Positions 55,593 to 61,417 of a DNA stretch of 64,000 nucleotides are shown piece after piece (the first letter of the stretch is position 1; every line of letters starts with the position of its first letter). The position numbers and the translations under genes are program-made. The notes under the pieces are model-generated. The model worked only from the letters and a program-made list of their open reading frames with translations, did no database searches and was not told the DNA's origin. Source of the DNA: Oscillospiraceae bacterium (GTDB lineage: Bacteria; Bacillota; Clostridia; Oscillospirales; Ruminococcaceae); NCBI GenBank assembly GCA_003512525.1, contig DOQG01000003.1, forward strand, positions 75,131 through 139,130. The letters are read 5' to 3'.

Positions 55593-56477
55593 ATGAAAAA
55601 GACAATTTTTACAGGCTCTGCAGTAGCTATAGTGACCCCTATGAACGAGGACGGGAGCATCAACTACGATAATTTTGCAGATCGTATAGAGGAGCAGATT
55701 GCCGGCGGAACGGACGCTATAGTAGTCTGTGGTACAACAGGCGAATCTGCAGCTATGACAGACGAGGAGCATAAGGAATGTATCCGCTTCTGCGTTGAAA
55801 AGGTAGCAAAGAGAGTTCCCGTCATCGCAGGCGCGGGCAGTAACGATACCGCTTATGCCATTCAGCTTTCAAAAGAAGCCGAAGCGCTCGGTGCTGATGC
55901 ACTGCTCCTTGTGACACCTTATTATAACAAGACTTCGCAGAGAGGACTTGTTGCACACTTCGGTGCAATAGCAGACAGTGTAAAACTGCCGATAATCCTC
56001 TACAATGTTCCCAGCCGTACAGGTGTTAACATTTCTGTGGAAGCGTATAAGGAGCTTGCAAAGAAGGACAACATAGTTGCCGCAAAGGAAGCAAGCGGAA
56101 ACATAAGTGCTGTTGCTAAGATAGCGGCTGAAACCGACCTTGATATCTATTCCGGCAACGACGATCAGATAGTTCCTATTATGTCGCTCGGCGGTAAGGG
56201 TGTTATCTCGGTACTGGCAAACTGTCTGCCTGCCGAAACGCACGAGATAGCAAACTACTGTCTTGAAGGAGATTATAAGAAAGCGGCTGAGTTACAGCTG
56301 AAGCTCCTTGAATTTACAAACGATCTGTTCATAGATGTCAACCCCATTCCCGTTAAGGAAGCACTTAACATAATGGGCAAGAATGTAGGCGAGTGCAGAC
56401 TTCCGCTTATAAGAATGGAAGACGCAAAGATAGCCAAGCTCTTCTCTTCTATGGAAAAGCTGGGTCTTACAAAGTAA
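55593..56477 (+). CDS. dapA: 4-hydroxy-tetrahydrodipicolinate synthase
   Basis: 294 residues, full length. It condenses aspartate semialdehyde with pyruvate. Visible residues: VVCGTTGESAAM for substrate phosphate-like binding, VTPYYNK with the catalytic Tyr, YNVPSRTGVN, and the Schiff-base Lys in IVAAKEASGNI. RBS GGAGG precedes the ATG; 30 bases separate it from asd. Confidence 0.97.
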   Translation: MKKTIFTGSAVAIVTPMNEDGSINYDNFADRIEEQIAGGTDAIVVCGTTGESAAMTDEEHKECIRFCVEKVAKRVPVIAGAGSNDTAYAIQLSKEAEALGADALLLVTPYYNKTSQRGLVAHFGAIADSVKLPIILYNVPSRTGVNISVEAYKELAKKDNIVAAKEASGNISAVAKIAAETDLDIYSGNDDQIVPIMSLGGKGVISVLANCLPAETHEIANYCLEGDYKKAAELQLKLLEFTNDLFIDVNPIPVKEALNIMGKNVGECRLPLIRMEDAKIAKLFSSMEKLGLTK

Positions 56478-56499
56478 GCTTTAAGAAAAGGACGTTCAG

Positions 56500-57258
56500 A
56501 TGAAAAGAATTGTAATTACAGGTGCTTGCGGCAAAATGGGCAGAGTAATAAGTGACATTGTAAGCGCAAGAGATGACTGCAGGATAATCGCAGGTATTGA
56601 TATTGCAGGTGAGCAGTATGCAGACTTCCCTGTATATAAAACAATGTACGATTTACCGGAAAAGCCGGATGTAATAATCGACTTCTCGCACCCCTCACTG
56701 CTTGATGAACTGCTCGACTACTGCAAGATAAACAATGTTCCTGTAGTTGTAGCGACAACAGGCTACACAGAAGAACAGATAAAGCAGATAAAGGCAGCGG
56801 CAGATCAGATCCCGGTATTCTTCACATTCAATATGTCACTCGGAATAAATCTTCTTGTTGACCTTGCAAAGCGTGCAACAAAGGTACTCGGCGATCAGTT
56901 TGATATTGAGATAGTCGAAAAGCATCACAACCTCAAGAAAGACGCGCCTTCGGGAACAGCGATAATGATAGCGGAAGCGATAAATGAAGAGCTCGGCAAC
57001 AAGATGCACTATGTATATGACCGTCACAGCGTGAGAAAGCCCCGTGAAAAGACCGAGATCGGTATGCACTCGATAAGAGGCGGTACTATAGTAGGCGAAC
57101 ACGATGTGATATTTGCAGGACGTGACGAGGTCATCACTCTTTCTCACAGTGCAGGCTCAAAGCAGGTATTCGCAGTCGGCTCTGTCAACGCGGCAGTATT
57201 CTTAAGCGACTGTGAAAAAGGTCTTTATCAGATGTCGGATCTTCTTTCCGAAGTATAA
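56500..57258 (+). CDS. dapB: 4-hydroxy-tetrahydrodipicolinate reductase
   Basis: 252 residues. Motifs: VITGACGKMGRVI for NAD(P)H, ATTGYTEEQ, FFTFNMSLGINLL and EKHHNLKKDAPSGTA, with the catalytic His-His and substrate-binding Lys. It follows dapA by 22 bases. Confidence 0.97.
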   Translation: MKRIVITGACGKMGRVISDIVSARDDCRIIAGIDIAGEQYADFPVYKTMYDLPEKPDVIIDFSHPSLLDELLDYCKINNVPVVVATTGYTEEQIKQIKAAADQIPVFFTFNMSLGINLLVDLAKRATKVLGDQFDIEIVEKHHNLKKDAPSGTAIMIAEAINEELGNKMHYVYDRHSVRKPREKTEIGMHSIRGGTIVGEHDVIFAGRDEVITLSHSAGSKQVFAVGSVNAAVFLSDCEKGLYQMSDLLSEV

Positions 57259-57269
57259 CGGAGGTCAAT

Positions 57270-57719
57270 ATGACAGATATTAAAGTATACGAAAACGTGT
57301 CTATCGTGACATTTTCAGACGTACCCTCAAGAAAGCGTTTTGTTTCGACTACGCTTACAGCGGTAGCAGAAAGCGGGATCAACATCGATATGATCTCTCA
57401 GACACCGCCAAAATCCGATATGTTCTCATTCGGCTTTACGTTCAGCGATGATGATATTCCTACATTGCTCACTGTTTTACCTAAAATCACGGCTGTACAC
57501 GGAATTACGCCATGCGTAAACAGCGGCAACGTAAAGATCGTTATCAAGAGCGAGGAAATGGTAGACCAGGCAGGTTTTGCGGCTAAGGTATTTGAGGCTT
57601 GTGAAAACATTTGCGCCGATGTAATGCTCATAACAACGAGCGTTGACGAGATCAGCCTGCTGGTAGGCGACAGCTTTGCTACCACTCTTCCTGAGGAAAT
57701 CAGAAAAATTCTCAGATGA
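57270..57719 (+). CDS. Stand-alone tandem ACT-domain protein
   Basis: 149 residues made of two ACT domains (about 8-68 and 75-142). The second has VDQAGFAAKVFEACENICADVMLITTSVDEISLLV, close to the regulatory half of aspartokinases; no kinase domain is attached. RBS GGAGG. As last gene of the lysine operon it could sense an end product and bind a separate enzyme, for example an aspartokinase encoded elsewhere. Confidence 0.85.
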   Translation: MTDIKVYENVSIVTFSDVPSRKRFVSTTLTAVAESGINIDMISQTPPKSDMFSFGFTFSDDDIPTLLTVLPKITAVHGITPCVNSGNVKIVIKSEEMVDQAGFAAKVFEACENICADVMLITTSVDEISLLVGDSFATTLPEEIRKILR

Positions 57720-57738
57720 TAATTATTGAATAATTTTG

Positions 57739-57768
57739 ATGACATCGGAGTAAGCTCCGGTGTCATTA
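57739..57768 (+). terminator. Terminator after the lysine operon
   Basis: ATGACATCGGAG (57739-57750) pairs with CTCCGGTGTCAT (57755-57766), with a TATTATT tail. It lies 20 bases before the next start, so it may also act as an attenuator for the ABC genes. Confidence 0.65.
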
Positions 57769-57785
57769 TTATTGGACGGTGAAAT

Positions 57786-59537
57786 ATGCGGAAACTGGTT
57801 AAGTATCTAAAAAAATACAAGAAAAACGTAATACTCGGACCTATATTCAAGCTGACCGAGGCGGTATTTGAGCTGATAGTGCCTCTTGTTATGGCTCAGA
57901 TAATCGATGTGGGCATTGCAAATAAGGACAGCGGTTATATATGGAAGATGGGTGGAGTGCTTGTTCTGCTCGGTGTATGCGGACTGGGGTTCGCGCTGAT
58001 ATGCCAGTATGTTGCATCGGTCGCATCGCAGGGCTTCGGCACGGAGCTAAGACGTGAGCTGTATCATCATATCAATACCCTTTCGCACAAGGAGGTAGAT
58101 GAGTTCGGTACACCATCGCTTATTACAAGGCTTACCTCTGATATAAATCAGCTGCAGGTCGCTGTTGCGATGCTGATAAGACTGGTTGTAAGAGCGCCTT
58201 TCCTGGTTATCGGCTCTACTATCATGGCTTTTATGATAGATGCGAAATTGGCGCTGATTTTCGTTCTCGTTATTCCGCTTGTTGCGATTGTTATGTGGCT
58301 TGTCACAACAAGGACTATCCCCTTCTTCAAGTCGATACAGAAAAAGCTGGACAAGACCTCGCTTATAACGCGTGAAAATCTTGTCGGTGCAAGGGCTGTA
58401 AGAGCCTTCTCAAAGCAGGAATATGAGCAGGAACGCTTCAAAGACAACGCTGAGGATATTGAAAAGGCGGCTGTCAGAGCGGGTAAGATCTCAGCACTGT
58501 TAAGCCCTGTCAATGCCATTATACTGAACCTTGCGATCGTTGCAATTATATGGTTTGGCGGGCTCTCGGTAAATGTAGGCGATCTCACACAAGGTCAGGT
58601 GATCGCGCTTGTAAACTATATGAATCAGATACTGCTTGCGCTTGTGGTCGTGGCGAACCTTGTCGTTATCTTCACAAAATCTGCGGCTTGCGCGGCAAGA
58701 GTAAATGAGGTGCTTGATACAAAGCCGTCAATAGAAGGAAAAGAAACGACAAAAGGAAATGTCGACCCGTCTGCTCCGGCTGTAAGATTTGACAATGTGT
58801 CATTCAGCTACCACGATAACAGCGAATATGCGCTTGAAGATATATCATTCACTGCCGGAAAAGGTCAGACCATCGGTATTATCGGCGGTACCGGCAGCGG
58901 TAAATCAACGCTTGTCAACCTCATTCCGAGATTTTATGATACATCAAAGGGGGCTGTCAGTGTTTGCGGAACAGATGTACGTAATTACAACCTTGGCGAT
59001 CTGCGTAAAAAGATAGCTGTCGTTCCTCAAAAAGCAGTGCTTTTCAGCGGTACTATCCGTGAGAATATGAAGTGGGGCGGAGATAATATAACCGATGAGC
59101 AGATATGGCGCGCACTGAAGATCTCACAGGCTTATGAGTTTGTCGAAAGGCTTGATAAAGGGCTTGATCATGAGATACTCCAGGGCGGCAAAAACCTTTC
59201 CGGCGGTCAGAAGCAAAGACTTACTATCGCAAGAGCGATAGCCGCCGACCCTGAGATACTGATACTTGATGACAGCGCAAGCGCCCTCGACTTTGCAACA
59301 GATGCAAAGCTGAGAACTGCTATCAAGGAGAACTGCACTAATATGACCGTATTCCTGATTTCTCAGAGAGCAAATACGGTAAAGAATGCCGATCGGATAA
59401 TCGTACTCGATGACGGTAAGATGGTCGGTACAGGTACGCACAAGGAACTGTTACAGACCTGTACGGATTACTGTCAGATCTGCCTTACACAGTTCAGTGC
59501 AGAAGAACTCGAAAAGGAGATAAACGGCGATGAGTAA
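57786..59537 (+). CDS. ABC exporter half, degenerate-site subunit
   Basis: 583 residues: six-helix exporter domain (1-310) and nucleotide-binding domain. Walker A GGTGSGKST, signature LSGGQKQ, Walker B LILDDSASALD with Asp in place of Glu, and Gln instead of the switch His (ISQRANT). It is therefore the non-catalytic partner of the subunit encoded next, overlapping it by 8 bases. The ribosome binding site (GGACGGTG) is weak. The substrate is unknown and no regulator lies nearby. Confidence 0.92.
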   Translation: MRKLVKYLKKYKKNVILGPIFKLTEAVFELIVPLVMAQIIDVGIANKDSGYIWKMGGVLVLLGVCGLGFALICQYVASVASQGFGTELRRELYHHINTLSHKEVDEFGTPSLITRLTSDINQLQVAVAMLIRLVVRAPFLVIGSTIMAFMIDAKLALIFVLVIPLVAIVMWLVTTRTIPFFKSIQKKLDKTSLITRENLVGARAVRAFSKQEYEQERFKDNAEDIEKAAVRAGKISALLSPVNAIILNLAIVAIIWFGGLSVNVGDLTQGQVIALVNYMNQILLALVVVANLVVIFTKSAACAARVNEVLDTKPSIEGKETTKGNVDPSAPAVRFDNVSFSYHDNSEYALEDISFTAGKGQTIGIIGGTGSGKSTLVNLIPRFYDTSKGAVSVCGTDVRNYNLGDLRKKIAVVPQKAVLFSGTIRENMKWGGDNITDEQIWRALKISQAYEFVERLDKGLDHEILQGGKNLSGGQKQRLTIARAIAADPEILILDDSASALDFATDAKLRTAIKENCTNMTVFLISQRANTVKNADRIIVLDDGKMVGTGTHKELLQTCTDYCQICLTQFSAEELEKEINGDE

Positions 59538-61281
59538 AAAAAGTAATGACAGCGGTTTTACCGTTCTCGTAAAGTTGCTGAAATATACAAAGCCCTATAC
59601 GTTCTATCTTGTTTTCACGATAATCAGCGCTATCATAAGTGCAATAGCAACGCTGTATGCTCCCGTGCTTATCGGTGAAGCTGTTGATTTTATAATTGAT
59701 ATCAACAACGTAAACTTTGAGAAGATAATGCCGATCATTATCAAGCTTGCAATTGTAGTACTTGTCGGTGCGGGATTTCAGTGGTTTATGGGCTACTGCA
59801 CCAATATCCTTACACAAAGAACAGTAAGGGATCTGAGAATTGACGCATTCAACAAGCTTCAGCATGTACCGCTGAGATATATCGATTCTACTCCGCACGG
59901 TGATATAATAGGCAGAGTTGTTGCTGATATCGATACCGTGTCAGACGGTCTGTTACAGGGATTTCAGCAGATATTCACAGGCTCTGTCACGATAATAGGA
60001 ACACTCTGCTTTATGTTCTCGATAAACGTTGGCATTGCACTTGTCGTTATCGTTATTACTCCTGTATCACTGATTGTTGCTTCTACCATAGCAAGACTTT
60101 GCTCAAAGAAATTCAAGGAGCAGGCGGCGCTCAGAGGTCAGATTACAGGACTTGCAGAAGAATATATCGGAAATCAGAAGGTAGTAAAGGCTTTCTCGCG
60201 CGAAGAATACAGCGAAGACAAATTTGAAGAACTTAACGCAAAGCTGTATAAGGTCGGCGTAAGAGCGCAGTTCTACTCTGCCCTTACTAACCCTTCAACA
60301 AGATTTGTAAACGGACTTGTATATGCCGGCGTAGGAATTTTCGGCGCACTCAGCGCTATAGGCGGCGGTATCACGGTAGGTCAGCTTTCCGCGTTTTTAT
60401 CTTACGCAAACCAGTACACAAAGCCATTCAACGAAATATCGGGAGTTGTTACCGAATTACAATCAGCGTTTGCATCGGCAAGACGTATTTTCGCCCTCAC
60501 CGAAAGCGACGATGAAATATCCGACGCTGACAACAAGGTGCTTACAGATGTAAGCGGAAACGTAAAGATCGACCACGTTGACTTTTCTTATGTTCCCGAA
60601 AAGGAGCTTATCAAGGATCTTAATCTTGACGTAAAGAGCGGTCAGCAGATTGCGATAGTAGGTCCCACCGGCTGCGGCAAAACCACGATAATCAACCTGC
60701 TTATGCGTTTCTATGATACGGATAAGGGCGGTATCTCGGTTGACGGAAACAATATAAAGGACGTGACACGTGATTCGCTCAGACTGAGCTATGGTATGGT
60801 TCTTCAGGAAACCTGGATCTTCAAGGGAACTGTTCGTGAAAATATAGCTTATGGCAAACAGGATGCGACCGAAGAAGAAATCGTAGCCGCCGCAAAAGCT
60901 GCACACTGCCACAGCTTCATTAAACGTATGAAAGACGGTTATGATACCGTAATAAGCGATAATGACGGTATCTCGCAAGGTCAGAAGCAGCTTTTGTGTA
61001 TAGCTCGTGTAATGCTTACGATGCCTCCTATGCTGATACTTGATGAAGCTACAAGCAGCATTGATACAAAAACGGAAATGAAAATTCAAAATGCTTTTGC
61101 AAAAATGACAAAGGGCAAAACAAGTTTTATAGTAGCGCACAGGTTATCAACTATTAAGAATGCAGATACTATCCTTGTAATGGATAAAGGCAAGATTATT
61201 GAAATAGGTAATCATAAACAGCTACTTGCCAAGAACGGATTTTACGCCGAGCTTTACAACAGCCAGTTCAAGAAAACCTAA
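59530..61281 (+). CDS. ABC exporter half, canonical-site subunit
   Basis: 583 residues: exporter domain (about 20-320) and nucleotide-binding domain with Walker A GPTGCGKTT, signature ISQGQKQ, Walker B LILDEATSSID with catalytic Glu and switch His (VAHRLST). It completes a heterodimer with the upstream half. The pair resembles the one at 28505-32176, though without a long insertion between domains and without a MarR gene. RBS AAAAGGAG lies in the end of the upstream gene. Confidence 0.92.
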   Translation: MSKKSNDSGFTVLVKLLKYTKPYTFYLVFTIISAIISAIATLYAPVLIGEAVDFIIDINNVNFEKIMPIIIKLAIVVLVGAGFQWFMGYCTNILTQRTVRDLRIDAFNKLQHVPLRYIDSTPHGDIIGRVVADIDTVSDGLLQGFQQIFTGSVTIIGTLCFMFSINVGIALVVIVITPVSLIVASTIARLCSKKFKEQAALRGQITGLAEEYIGNQKVVKAFSREEYSEDKFEELNAKLYKVGVRAQFYSALTNPSTRFVNGLVYAGVGIFGALSAIGGGITVGQLSAFLSYANQYTKPFNEISGVVTELQSAFASARRIFALTESDDEISDADNKVLTDVSGNVKIDHVDFSYVPEKELIKDLNLDVKSGQQIAIVGPTGCGKTTIINLLMRFYDTDKGGISVDGNNIKDVTRDSLRLSYGMVLQETWIFKGTVRENIAYGKQDATEEEIVAAAKAAHCHSFIKRMKDGYDTVISDNDGISQGQKQLLCIARVMLTMPPMLILDEATSSIDTKTEMKIQNAFAKMTKGKTSFIVAHRLSTIKNADTILVMDKGKIIEIGNHKQLLAKNGFYAELYNSQFKKT

Positions 61282-61310
61282 GAGGCTGTATAATAAATAT
61301 TGATGAATTG

Positions 61311-61352
61311 AGAAGCTGTGATGAAATTATGCTTTCGTCACAGCTTCTTTTT
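61311..61352 (+). terminator. Terminator after the second ABC exporter
   Basis: AGAAGCTGTGA (61311-61321) pairs with TCACAGCTTCT (61338-61348), followed by TTTT. Confidence 0.85.
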
Positions 61353-61365
61353 ACCCTCATACAAG

Positions 61366-61402
61366 AAAACAGCTGTATGGTTTTTAGCCATACAGCTGTT
61401 TT
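61366..61402. terminator. Bidirectional terminator before the (Asp-Thr)n surface protein stop
   Basis: AAAACAGCTGTATGG (61366-61380) pairs perfectly with CCATACAGCTGTTTT (61388-61402) around a 7-base loop. It has T-runs on both strands and lies 16 bases past the minus-strand stop. Confidence 0.85.
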
Positions 61403-61417
61403 TTGGTTATTCACCTA

